Source: Flavobacterium piscisymbiosum | Lineage (GTDB): Bacteria; Bacteroidota; Bacteroidia; Flavobacteriales; Flavobacteriaceae | Direction of reading: 5' to 3' | Length of the DNA: 64,000 nt | Assembly (NCBI RefSeq): GCF_020905295.1 | Contig: NZ_JAJJMM010000001.1 | Location: forward strand, 3,968,001-4,032,000 | In this document: piece by piece, positions 54,750 through 62,709 of the stretch | Layout of the letters: each line of letters starts with the position of its first letter | Numbering within the stretch: position 1 is the first letter of the stretch | Notes under the pieces: generated by a model | Database searches by the model: none | What the model saw: only the letters and a program-made list of their open reading frames with translations | Told to the model about the DNA's origin: nothing | Position numbers and translations under genes: made by a program

Positions 54750-55140
54750 TCTATCAAATTGGTAGAGTTTAAAAAATAGTTAAAGAATAAAACAATCAAG
54801 CCCAGCAAACACAGAACATTTTTGATCAGGAAGAGCCTTGTGATAAATTTTGTTTTGAAGTTGTTGCTCCTTAAAAATCTTCAATCTCTCACATCATATA
54901 ATTTTAAATAAGATGAATCCTTAATTTTTAGGAGAAGAGATCTTGTAAGTATAAATTAAAAATAATAGTAATCCAAAATACATGAAAATGAAAAAACGAA
55001 TGCAATGCAGGTAAAAAAAAACCATTCCTGTTGCAGCAGAAATGGTGAAGCTTAAAGAAATTGTTCATCTCTATAAGGAAAGCAAGAAAGGAGTAAATCC
55101 TTTTTTGGGTTCACCTTATTTATTAAACTAAAACAAAGTA
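54750..55140 (+). other. long structured 5' leader of susC, possible attenuator
   Basis: The leader opens with CTATCAAATTGGTAG (hairpin). It then has an outer stem of CTCC-TTAAAAAT (54867-54878) with ATTTTTAGGAG (54924-54934), enclosing CATCATAT...ATAAGATG (54893-54915). Next comes a tiny reading frame from 54982 and the hairpin ACCATT...AATGGT (55021-55045). Finally there is a terminator-like AAAGGA GTAAA TCCTTT TTT (55087-55106) 35 bp before susC. I recognise no named riboswitch. Confidence 0.4.
54982..55131 (+). other. possible short ORF(s) in the susC leader, interrupted by an in-frame TAA
   Basis: ATG at 54982 gives MKMKKRMQCR then TAA at 55012. The same frame stays open to TAA at 55129, reading KKTIPVAAEMVKLKEIV..., with an internal ATG at 55042 (29 codons, MVKLKEIVHLYKESKKG...). 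The second stretch looks protein-like and stops 9 bp before susC. It could be a leader peptide followed by a separate small peptide, a decayed gene, or chance. No family recognised. Confidence 0.3.
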
Positions 55141-58100
55141 ATGAAAAAAAAATTAAATAGATATGCATGGTTATGCATTTTGTTGATTTCCATAGGGGTT
55201 AAAGCTCAAGAAACTAAGCCATTAATTCAATCTAAACTTGAAGGAATAGTAGTAGATGCGGTTACAAAAGAACCCGTAATTGGTGCTTCGATAAATATAA
55301 AAGGTACTACACACGGAGCTGTAACAGATTTTGATGGAAAGTTTTATTTCCAGACAGGACAAAAATTTCCTTATACACTTGTAGTAAGTTATATGGGGTA
55401 TAAAAGAACAGAAGTTGTAGTTACTTCAAATCCTGTTACGGTTAGTATTACTCAGGAACAGAATGCATTGTCAGAAGTAGTAGTGACTGCACTTGGTATT
55501 ACTAAGGAAAAAAAATCTTTAGGATATACTACCCAGTCTGTTAAAGGCAAGGATCTGGAAACTACAAAGGAAACCAATTTTCTAAACGGTCTTAGTGGTA
55601 AATTAGCAGGAGTTCGTATCACCAATTCACAAGGAGATATGGGGTCTTCACGTATCGTTATTCGTGGTGAAACATCTATTGCCGGAAATAACCAGCCGCT
55701 ATTTGTGGTAGACGGAATTCCGGTAGATAACTCGCAGTTAGGAAGTGTTGGTGGGGCTACACGTGATTTCAAAAATGCGATTGCCGATTTGAATCCACAG
55801 GATATTGAATCAATAAATGTATTAAAAGGACCTAATGCTGCCGCGCTTTACGGATCACGTGCTGCACATGGAGTTGTTCTTATTACTACAAAATCAGGAA
55901 AAGGTCAGCAAGGTTTAGGTGTAACCGTGAATTCTGGTATAACAGTTACTGAAGCTTCGCTGTTACCTACTTATCAAAATACATTTGGACAAGGTTCAAA
56001 CGGAAAATTCAGCTATGTTGATGGTAAAGGTGGCGGTATTAATGATCAAACGGATGAAAGCTGGGGCCCTAAAATGGACGGACGTCTTATTCCTCAATTT
56101 AATTCAAATGGTGTAGCAGTGCCTTTTGTGGCTCATCCAAATAATGTAAAAGACTATTTTAATACTGGTCTTACTTATGATAATAGTATTTCTGTAGCAA
56201 AATCAGATGAAAAATCAGATTTCCGTTTGGGAGTAAACAATCAAAAACAATTAGGGACAGTTCCTAATAGTGAAGTGACCAAGACAAACTTTAGTGTAAA
56301 TGCCAATTACAAATTATCAGACAGGGTTAAGGTAGGTGTAACAGGGAATTATATTGTTACAGATGCTCCAACATTACCTGGAGGACCAGCAGGTAATCGT
56401 GCTGCGGGCGTGATGCTTCAGTTTACGTGGTTTGGACGCCAGGTCGATATGAATGCGCTTAGAAATAACAGAGATAACAACTGGAACAACAGTTATTACA
56501 GCAATCCGTATTGGACTGCTTATTATAATACTACAAGTCAGCAGCGTAACCGTTTAATAGGAGATATCCATTTGGATGTAAAACTTACAGATGACCTTAA
56601 TTTTAGATTCCGTACTTCAGTTGACAATTATAACGACCGCAGAAAATACACGATAAAATATGGTACAAACGGAACTCCTTTTGGATCGTATGCTGAAGAT
56701 GCTTATACGGTAAACGAACAAAATACAGAGGGTATTTTTACGTATACTAAAAAAATAAACGATGATTTTACTGTAGATGCTCTTGCCGGATTCAATATTC
56801 GTAACCATAGCGACGCAAACAATTATCAAAAAGCACCGCGTTTGGCTGTGCCTGATTTATATACATTGACGAATTCAAGAGATCCGTTAACTTCATCAAA
56901 TACATTATCAAGATTAAGAGTATATAGTGCTTATGCTTCAGCGCAATTTGGTTATAAAAATTATGCTTATTTAAACGTTACCGCTCGTAATGACTGGTCA
57001 TCGACATTGCCAAGCAGCAACCGCTCTTATTTTTACCCTTCCTTTAATGGTAGTTTGATTTTATCCGAACTACTTAATCTAAAAGGTAACACACTTGATT
57101 TTTTAAAGCTTCGTGGTGGATGGTCTGAAGTGGGTAATGATGCAGATCCTTATCAATTGAATACAGTTTACGATTTTCAAACTGCATTCGACGGAAATCC
57201 AATTCAAACTTCTTCTAAGAGAAAACTTAATGAGAATTTGAAACCGGAAACAACTCGTTCTACCGAAGTTGGTTTAGAAGCTACTTTCTTTAAAAACAGA
57301 CTTCATTTTGATGTTGCTTATTATAATACGAATAGTTTCGACCAGATTCTGGAAATCAAAACAACTGCGGGAAGTGGTTATACATCGCAATTGATCAACG
57401 CAGGTAAAATAAACAATCGAGGTATCGAAATTCAATTGGATGGAACTCCTGTTCAAACTGAAAATTTCAAGTGGAATATTGCAGGAAATTATTCAAAGAA
57501 TACAAGTAAAGTAGATATTCTTGATTATGATAAACAGATTCAAAATTATACAATTGGTTCTTCTGGTGGTGTTGATGTTTTGGCATCTGTAGGACAAGCG
57601 TACGGAGCTCTTTATGGAGTAGCTTATCAGCGCGATGCCAATGGAAATATCGTAGTAGGTTCTAATGGATTGCCACAAGCTGCAACGGATAAAAAGGTAT
57701 TAGGACATTATACTCCGGATTATATAGCAGGTATTACAAATACATTAACCTATAAAAATCTTGAACTTTCGTTTCTTGTTGATGCCAGTGTAGGTGGAGA
57801 ACTTTTTTCAGGAACGAACAGAATAGGTAATTATACTGGTGTACTGGCTCAGACTCTTCCAGGTCGTGATGCAGCAAATGGCGGATTAAATTACTACGTA
57901 ACGACCGGCAGTGACGGAAAAGATGTGAAAAATTTGGTATCAGGAGGAAATGCTCCGGCCGGATTACCAATATATGATGATGGAATGATTTTTAAAGGAG
58001 TATATGCAAACGGAACTCCAAATACTACTGTGCTTAGTGCGCAGGAATATTACAAAGCGTCATACAATATTAGTGAAGCTTATATCTACAGTTCTACTTT

Positions 58101-58335
58101 TGTAAAAATGAGAGAAATTAAGTTGACTTATAATGTAAACAAAAGCTTAGTAAGAAAACTGGGATTACAATCAGCAAGTATTACTGCAGCAGGTCGTAAC
58201 TTGTTTTTTATCTATAAAGAGGTACCAAATATTGATCCTGAAACGGCTTACAATACCGGAAATGCACAAGGATTGGAACAGTATTCTTTACCATCTACGA
58301 GAAATTTCAGCCTTAATGTTAATCTTAAATTTTAA
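55141..58335 (+). CDS. SusC-type TonB-dependent transporter
   Basis: 1064 aa; signal peptide ends near VKAQ. CarboxypepD_reg-like domain (about 33-110, LEGIVVDAVTKEPVIGASIN), plug (about 118-245: LSEVVVTALGITKEKKSLGY, NNQPLFVVDGIPVDNSQL, INVLKGPNAAALYGSRAAHG) and barrel. The ALGITKEKKSLGY start and the GPNAAALYGSRAA block place it in the large SusC subgroup paired with SusD-like_2 proteins, often tied to peptide or unknown substrates. It has no STN domain. No enzyme or regulator gene is attached. Expression may be governed by the unusually long leader described above. Confidence 0.94.
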   Translation: MKKKLNRYAWLCILLISIGVKAQETKPLIQSKLEGIVVDAVTKEPVIGASINIKGTTHGAVTDFDGKFYFQTGQKFPYTLVVSYMGYKRTEVVVTSNPVTVSITQEQNALSEVVVTALGITKEKKSLGYTTQSVKGKDLETTKETNFLNGLSGKLAGVRITNSQGDMGSSRIVIRGETSIAGNNQPLFVVDGIPVDNSQLGSVGGATRDFKNAIADLNPQDIESINVLKGPNAAALYGSRAAHGVVLITTKSGKGQQGLGVTVNSGITVTEASLLPTYQNTFGQGSNGKFSYVDGKGGGINDQTDESWGPKMDGRLIPQFNSNGVAVPFVAHPNNVKDYFNTGLTYDNSISVAKSDEKSDFRLGVNNQKQLGTVPNSEVTKTNFSVNANYKLSDRVKVGVTGNYIVTDAPTLPGGPAGNRAAGVMLQFTWFGRQVDMNALRNNRDNNWNNSYYSNPYWTAYYNTTSQQRNRLIGDIHLDVKLTDDLNFRFRTSVDNYNDRRKYTIKYGTNGTPFGSYAEDAYTVNEQNTEGIFTYTKKINDDFTVDALAGFNIRNHSDANNYQKAPRLAVPDLYTLTNSRDPLTSSNTLSRLRVYSAYASAQFGYKNYAYLNVTARNDWSSTLPSSNRSYFYPSFNGSLILSELLNLKGNTLDFLKLRGGWSEVGNDADPYQLNTVYDFQTAFDGNPIQTSSKRKLNENLKPETTRSTEVGLEATFFKNRLHFDVAYYNTNSFDQILEIKTTAGSGYTSQLINAGKINNRGIEIQLDGTPVQTENFKWNIAGNYSKNTSKVDILDYDKQIQNYTIGSSGGVDVLASVGQAYGALYGVAYQRDANGNIVVGSNGLPQAATDKKVLGHYTPDYIAGITNTLTYKNLELSFLVDASVGGELFSGTNRIGNYTGVLAQTLPGRDAANGGLNYYVTTGSDGKDVKNLVSGGNAPAGLPIYDDGMIFKGVYANGTPNTTVLSAQEYYKASYNISEAYIYSSTFVKMREIKLTYNVNKSLVRKLGLQSASITAAGRNLFFIYKEVPNIDPETAYNTGNAQGLEQYSLPSTRNFSLNVNLKF

Positions 58336-58346
58336 AACACAAACTC

Positions 58347-59771
58347 ATGCTAAAAAAAATAGCCTATATAACGCTTTTTGCATTGACATTTAGTTCTTGC
58401 AGCGATACATTGGATGATATAAATAAAAATCCAAATGCTACCGAAACTCCATTGGCGCCTTACCTGTTGACAGGATCACTAAAGCAGGGTGCGGATTTAT
58501 ATTGGGGTTCAACAAATAACTTTGACTCCTCATTATTATTTGTTCAGCATTGGGCAAAAATCCAATATACAGAACCGGACGTGTTTAATTTATCAAACAG
58601 TTCTTTTGTAACTTTATGGAATACGGGGTACTCGACTTTAATTACGGATTTAAATACGATTATTAATTTTCCGGATGCTCAGGCAAATTCTAATTATAAA
58701 GGAATTGCACTTGCTTTGCGTTCATGGACTTTTTTATTGTTGACCGATGCTTACGGAAGTGTTCCTTATAAAGAAGTAGGCCTAAAAGTAAATCCGGCGT
58801 ATAATACTCAAAAAGAAATATATACAGGATTATTAGAAGATTTGAAACAAGCTCAGTCTTTGTTAGGTACAGCAAACGGAGCTGTAACTGGTGATTTGTC
58901 TTATAAAGGAGACATTACAAAATGGAAAAAACTGGTAAATTCTCTTCGTTTGCGTATAGCGTTGAGAATTTCAGACAGGGAGCCTGCATTGGCTAAACAA
59001 ACTGCTATTGAGGCAACAACAGATGCCGGAGGATTAATTAGCAGTACCAATGATATTTTTAAGTTTACTTATATCAGTTCACCACAGCAAAATCCGGCTT
59101 CGGCCTGGTTCGAAACACGTGATGATTACCGTATTTCGAAAACAATGGTAGATAAGTTATATGAGTTATCAGATCCGCGTTTGCCCATTTATGCTCAATT
59201 ACCAACAGATGCAACCGTAGGAAAATATGTTGGAGGCGGTAACGGGTTATCAGCTGCTGCAGCCAATGCGCAGGGACTTGCTAAAACATCAAGGCCAGGT
59301 ACTTACTTCCTGACTTCTCAATCGCCGGCTGTATTTGCTTCTTATTCAGAAACATTGTTTAATGTTGCAGAAGCAGTTGCACGTGGTTACATTGCCGGAG
59401 ATGCAGAAGCGTTATATAAAAGTGCTATTACAGCATCATTCAACCAATTTGGTATTACAGATGCGGCGGTTATTTCTACTTATCTTAATCAGGTAACTGT
59501 AAAATACGATGCGACCAACTATGCTAAATCGATAGGTACTCAAAAATGGATTACGTTTTACGGGCAAGGTCTTGATGCTTTTGCAGAGTGGAGAAGACTT
59601 GACTATCCAGTTTTGGTTGCTGGTCCAAATTCGCTTTTGGAAGGAAAAATTCCTTCGCGTTTCTTTTATCCTGGTACAGAGCAATCGCTGAATGGAGCTA
59701 GTTATAAAGCCGCAGTAGACGCGCAGGGAAAAGATTTACTGACGACGAAACTATGGTTTGATGTGAAATAA
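58347..59771 (+). CDS. SusD-like_2 family lipoprotein
   Basis: 474 aa. Lipobox TFSSCSDT (Cys about 19), then LDDINKNPNATETPLAPYLL and the repeated motifs WNTGYSTLITDLN and GIALALRSWTFLLLTDAYGS of SusD-like_2. The middle has WKKLVNSLRLRIALRISDRE and the C-terminus IGTQKWITFYGQGLDAFAEW. It should bind the nutrient at the surface and pass it to the SusC encoded 11 bp upstream. Length is usual for the family. A terminator follows at 59796, so this is a two-gene operon. Confidence 0.93.
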   Translation: MLKKIAYITLFALTFSSCSDTLDDINKNPNATETPLAPYLLTGSLKQGADLYWGSTNNFDSSLLFVQHWAKIQYTEPDVFNLSNSSFVTLWNTGYSTLITDLNTIINFPDAQANSNYKGIALALRSWTFLLLTDAYGSVPYKEVGLKVNPAYNTQKEIYTGLLEDLKQAQSLLGTANGAVTGDLSYKGDITKWKKLVNSLRLRIALRISDREPALAKQTAIEATTDAGGLISSTNDIFKFTYISSPQQNPASAWFETRDDYRISKTMVDKLYELSDPRLPIYAQLPTDATVGKYVGGGNGLSAAAANAQGLAKTSRPGTYFLTSQSPAVFASYSETLFNVAEAVARGYIAGDAEALYKSAITASFNQFGITDAAVISTYLNQVTVKYDATNYAKSIGTQKWITFYGQGLDAFAEWRRLDYPVLVAGPNSLLEGKIPSRFFYPGTEQSLNGASYKAAVDAQGKDLLTTKLWFDVK

Positions 59772-59795
59772 GCCTTATTAAAAAAAAAGGAATAA

Positions 59796-59836
59796 AGAAA
59801 TCCCATTTACATAGTGAATGGGATTTCTTATTTTTG
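59796..59836 (+). terminator. rho-independent terminator after the SusCD_2 operon
   Basis: AGAAATCCCATT / AATGGGATTTCT, 11-12-bp stem with a short loop and a T-rich tail, 25 bp after the SusD-like stop. Confidence 0.88.
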
Positions 59837-59888
59837 GTAGATATTTACCGGACAATCATTAATTCTAATTTTTTTCCTGTAAATGATG

Positions 59889-59922
59889 AAAACAGCCGGA
59901 AAAAAATCTCAGGCTGTTTTTT
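59889..59922 (-). terminator. terminator of the histidine kinase operon
   Basis: AAAACAGCC and GGCTGTTTT form a 9-bp stem with a 14-nt loop. It lies 26 bp after the stop of the small secreted protein on the minus strand, with T residues on both sides so that it may work in both directions. Confidence 0.65.
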
Positions 59923-59947
59923 GTTCTACTAATTCAAAAAGTAAAAC

Positions 59948-60373
59948 TTATTTTTCTGAAAGTGTTTCAGAAATTTTTTCTCCTAAAGCTTTTAATTTCT
60001 CAAAAGTTTCATTAGAAACTAATTCTTTGTCGATGCTTACTTTTAATTTTTCTTCCTTTAATATAAAAGAATAAGCCGTTTCGCCATTGTTGTCTTTTTT
60101 CCAAATTTTGGTACCGGCCTCAGTTGATAATAAATTGCTGTCTAAGTTATCAGCCAATAATTTCTCCAGTTTTTTGGTTTTCCATCCATCAAAGTTTGCT
60201 AATAATGAATAATAGTTATCAGAATTAGAAATAGATACTGATGTCTTTGTCGTTTTTGATTGTTTCGACGGAGCTTTTGCAACCGCCGTGGTATTTCCTG
60301 AAGTAGCAACGGCTGTTTGTGCCTGAGCTAAAGTGCTACAGATGAGCAGGGTAAGAAATAAAATGATTTTCAT
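59948..60373 (-). CDS. small secreted protein cotranscribed with a two-component system
   Basis: 141 aa from MKIILFLTLLICSTLAQAQ at 60373; the frame extends to 60526 but that part overlaps the response regulator gene and is spurious. After the signal peptide comes a Thr/Ser/Lys linker (TTAVAKAPSKQSKTTKTS). A folded-looking region follows (DNYYSLLANFDGWKTKKLEK...) and ends in a charged amphipathic helix (FEKLKALGEKISETLSEK). I recognise no family. It starts 19 bp after the regulator stop, so it belongs to the kinase-regulator operon and may modulate or be read by the sensor in the periplasm. Confidence 0.75.
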   Translation of the reverse strand: MKIILFLTLLICSTLAQAQTAVATSGNTTAVAKAPSKQSKTTKTSVSISNSDNYYSLLANFDGWKTKKLEKLLADNLDSNLLSTEAGTKIWKKDNNGETAYSFILKEEKLKVSIDKELVSNETFEKLKALGEKISETLSEK

Positions 60374-60392
60374 AAGTAAAAGTTTTAAGTTT

Positions 60393-61091
60393 TTATTCGT
60401 CTTTGCTGTTAAATTGAAACCCCAAACCTCGTATGCTTGGGATAGAGATATTCGGATCTTTGCTAAAATATTTGCGAAGTCGGCTGATAAATACATCCAT
60501 GCTTCGGCCGGAAAAAAAGTCATCATTGCCCCAGATTTCTTTCAAAATATCTTCCCGCTTGACAAGCCTATTTTTATTGGCATATAAAAACCGAATCAGG
60601 TGCGCATCTTTTTCGGTAATTCGATGTGTAATTTCTTCATGCGAAAGCGTATAATTTTCACCATCAAAAACATACGTACCAATAGAAAATACCAAAGCTT
60701 CCTGAGCAATTCCGGCAACAGGTTTTTGACTTCGTTTCAGAATATTTTGAATTCGCAAAATGAGTTCTTCCACTTCAAAAGGTTTTACGACATAATCATC
60801 GGCACCAAGTCTAAGTCCTTTAATCTTGTCTTCTTTCAGGCTTTTTGCAGTGAGAAAAATAAAAGGCGTTTCCGGATACGTATCAATAATATTTTCGGCC
60901 AGGGTAAAACCATCCATGTGCGGCATCATGACATCCAGAACGCAGATATCAGGTTTTATATCCGAAAAAATCTTTAAGGCTTCCTTGCCATCTTTTGCCC
61001 ACGTTACCGTGAAACCTGAAAATTCAAGATATTGTTTTAATATAGAAGCATAATCAAAATCGTCTTCTGCTAATAAAATGTGCTGTTTCAT
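60393..61091 (-). CDS. OmpR-family response regulator
   Basis: 232 aa. The receiver domain (about 4-118) has the acidic pair LAEDDFDY, phospho-acceptor Asp in DICVLDVMMPHMDGF (about 53), T in FLTAK and K in DYVVKPFEVEEL. The C-terminal winged helix (about 130-228) has ITEKDAHLIRFLYANKNRLV and GRSMDVFISRLRKYFSKDPN with the RGLGFQF wing. It should be phosphorylated by the kinase encoded upstream (4-bp ATGA overlap) and bind direct repeats. The GTTAACC tandem repeats between this operon and the divergent receptor gene are the obvious candidate. The overall type resembles RprY of Bacteroides. Confidence 0.94.
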   Translation of the reverse strand: MKQHILLAEDDFDYASILKQYLEFSGFTVTWAKDGKEALKIFSDIKPDICVLDVMMPHMDGFTLAENIIDTYPETPFIFLTAKSLKEDKIKGLRLGADDYVVKPFEVEELILRIQNILKRSQKPVAGIAQEALVFSIGTYVFDGENYTLSHEEITHRITEKDAHLIRFLYANKNRLVKREDILKEIWGNDDFFSGRSMDVFISRLRKYFSKDPNISIPSIRGLGFQFNSKDE

Positions 61092-62413
61092 ACTGGAATT
61101 GTAATAATGAATAGAGATCCTTTGGCTTCTGCACTTACCACCCTGATGTTTCCGCTATAGGTTTCGACCAACTGTTTAATATAAAATAAACCAAGACCAA
61201 GACCTTTGCTATTGTGGATATTTCCTTTTTCGACCCGGTAGAATTTATCAAAAATAGAAACCTGTTCCTGAGTCGAAATGCCTTTTCCGTTGTCTTTTAC
61301 AGAAAGAATAATACTTTTGTCTGTTATTTTTAAATCAGTTTCAATTTTGTCAGCACCATATTTCACGGCATTATCTAAAAGATTGATCAGAATAGTATTG
61401 AAATGAAAACGATCCATCGGAATACTAAAAGCTTCTTTTTGGCAGCTGAATTCAATAACTGCATTTGGTTTTGAAAGTTTAAAATCATCAATCATGTCCT
61501 TAATTTCTTCATCTGTAACCTGAATAATGTCTTTATTCGCAATGGGCATCACAGAAGCTTCCGTTACCTGTCGAAACAATTTTTGAAGCCTTTCATTTTG
61601 CCTGGCAATCATCGAGAGAGTATTTGTATAATGTTCCGGACTCATTTGTTTGTCCTTTCGCTGTAATGTTTTTATAGCAATATCCATCGTAGCGAGTGGC
61701 GTTTGAAATTCGTGCGTGATATTATTAACAAAATCTGTCTTGATATCGGCAATTCGCTTTTGTGTAATCAGATTTTTTAGTGACATATAATACAAGAAAA
61801 CTACAAAAACCATCAGTACCACTGAAAAAAGCAATAAACCGGCCATCTTAGATATAATGGTTTGCTGCAATTTATCAAAACCATAATAACGTTCGCTTTT
61901 TACAATCATAGAAAGTTCGGTATCACTATCTTGAATTTCCCAACGTCCTATAGAAGAGAGGATTTGGTTTTTCTTTAAAGTGTCATTGGCTAATATGAGT
62001 GCTTTGCCTTTAAATAAAGTATCTGTTTTTTTATTATTGATGACTATTATCGAATTGAGATAAATAGAATAATCAATATCATAATCTTCTGGTTCCGCCA
62101 TTTTTTTCATATAAGTATTCATGGCCGCAGAAAGCGAATCTTTATTAGAACTAAGATATTGAATGAAATTTTGCTTTGTTACGTCTCCTTTAAGATATTG
62201 TTTTGAGTATTCTTTTGAACGTGCTGCCCAGGTATTGTTTAGATTTTCCCATTCTTCGGTATCTTCCAGACGTGCGATTTGTTTTTTAATCGCAGTATTT
62301 ATTTCCTTTTCATTTAACTGATAGGTGTTGTAGATAAAATAGCCTTGTATAGAGGTCAGGGCTATTACTGTAAAGATACAGGCACCAATCAGGAGCATTA
62401 TTTTTCTTTTCAT
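61088..62413 (-). CDS. membrane-bound sensor histidine kinase
   Basis: 441 aa. Two membrane helices (about 6-27 and 193-213) flank a periplasmic sensor region of about 165 residues. The H-box is FVNNITHEFQTPLATMDIAI (His about 230). It is followed by the N-box INLLDNAVKYG, G1 VKDNGKGISTQEQVSIFDKF and G2 GLGLGLFYIKQLVETYSG. No HAMP domain is evident between TM2 and the dimerisation helix. It overlaps the regulator gene by 4 bp. The partner outer-membrane receptor gene is divergent. This arrangement, and the type, resemble RprX/RprY-like envelope-sensing systems of Bacteroidota. The stimulus is unknown. Confidence 0.93.
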   Translation of the reverse strand: MKRKIMLLIGACIFTVIALTSIQGYFIYNTYQLNEKEINTAIKKQIARLEDTEEWENLNNTWAARSKEYSKQYLKGDVTKQNFIQYLSSNKDSLSAAMNTYMKKMAEPEDYDIDYSIYLNSIIVINNKKTDTLFKGKALILANDTLKKNQILSSIGRWEIQDSDTELSMIVKSERYYGFDKLQQTIISKMAGLLLFSVVLMVFVVFLYYMSLKNLITQKRIADIKTDFVNNITHEFQTPLATMDIAIKTLQRKDKQMSPEHYTNTLSMIARQNERLQKLFRQVTEASVMPIANKDIIQVTDEEIKDMIDDFKLSKPNAVIEFSCQKEAFSIPMDRFHFNTILINLLDNAVKYGADKIETDLKITDKSIILSVKDNGKGISTQEQVSIFDKFYRVEKGNIHNSKGLGLGLFYIKQLVETYSGNIRVVSAEAKGSLFIITIPV

Positions 62414-62435
62414 CTGTACTTAAAGTTTTAATTTA

Positions 62436-62467
62436 CAAAGCTACCGGTTTGTTTTGTTGAGGACAAA
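62436..62467 (-). promoter_or_regulatory. promoter of the histidine kinase operon
   Basis: Minus-strand TTTG, 20 bp, TAGCTTTG, both elements perfect. Transcription would start near 62430, about 17 nt before the kinase ATG. Confidence 0.75.
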
Positions 62468-62507
62468 GCTATTGTATTTCGGGCTTTCTCTATTTAAAAA
62501 TGTTATC

Positions 62508-62525
62508 GTTAACCCTACGTTAACC
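62508..62525 (+). promoter_or_regulatory. GTTAACC direct repeat pair (site 1)
   Basis: GTTAACC CTAC GTTAACC, two units 11 bp apart, about 40 bp upstream of the kinase promoter's -33 box. Likely response-regulator site. Confidence 0.6.
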
Positions 62526-62622
62526 AAATTTAGAAACAATAATTCAGGCAAAAGCACGTCAGGAGCAAAAAGTCTTTTGCCAAAAGTTTTTTGTGTTTAC
62601 AATCTACTTTTCAGCTTTTGGT

Positions 62623-62652
62623 GTTTAACCCTTCGTTAACCCTCTGTTAACC
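62623..62652 (+). promoter_or_regulatory. GTTAACC triple direct repeat (site 2)
   Basis: GTTTAACC CTTC GTTAACC, then CTCT GTTAACC: three units at an 11-bp period ending 57 bp before the receptor ATG. A weak -7-like GAGATTTG lies at 62674-62681, so the repeats would overlap the -33 region, as expected for an activator. Confidence 0.65.
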
Positions 62653-62709
62653 ATTTTCGGAAAATGATTTGTAGAGATTTGCACCAGATAAATCATCAAA
62701 AAATCATCA

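Noticed and set aside
54841..55000. SAM or other known riboswitch upstream of susC
   Set aside because: None of the conserved core sequences of riboswitches I know could be found; only generic stems are visible.
60374..60526. Longer N-terminus for the small secreted protein
   Set aside because: It lies within the response regulator gene on the same strand in another frame and would bury the signal peptide.
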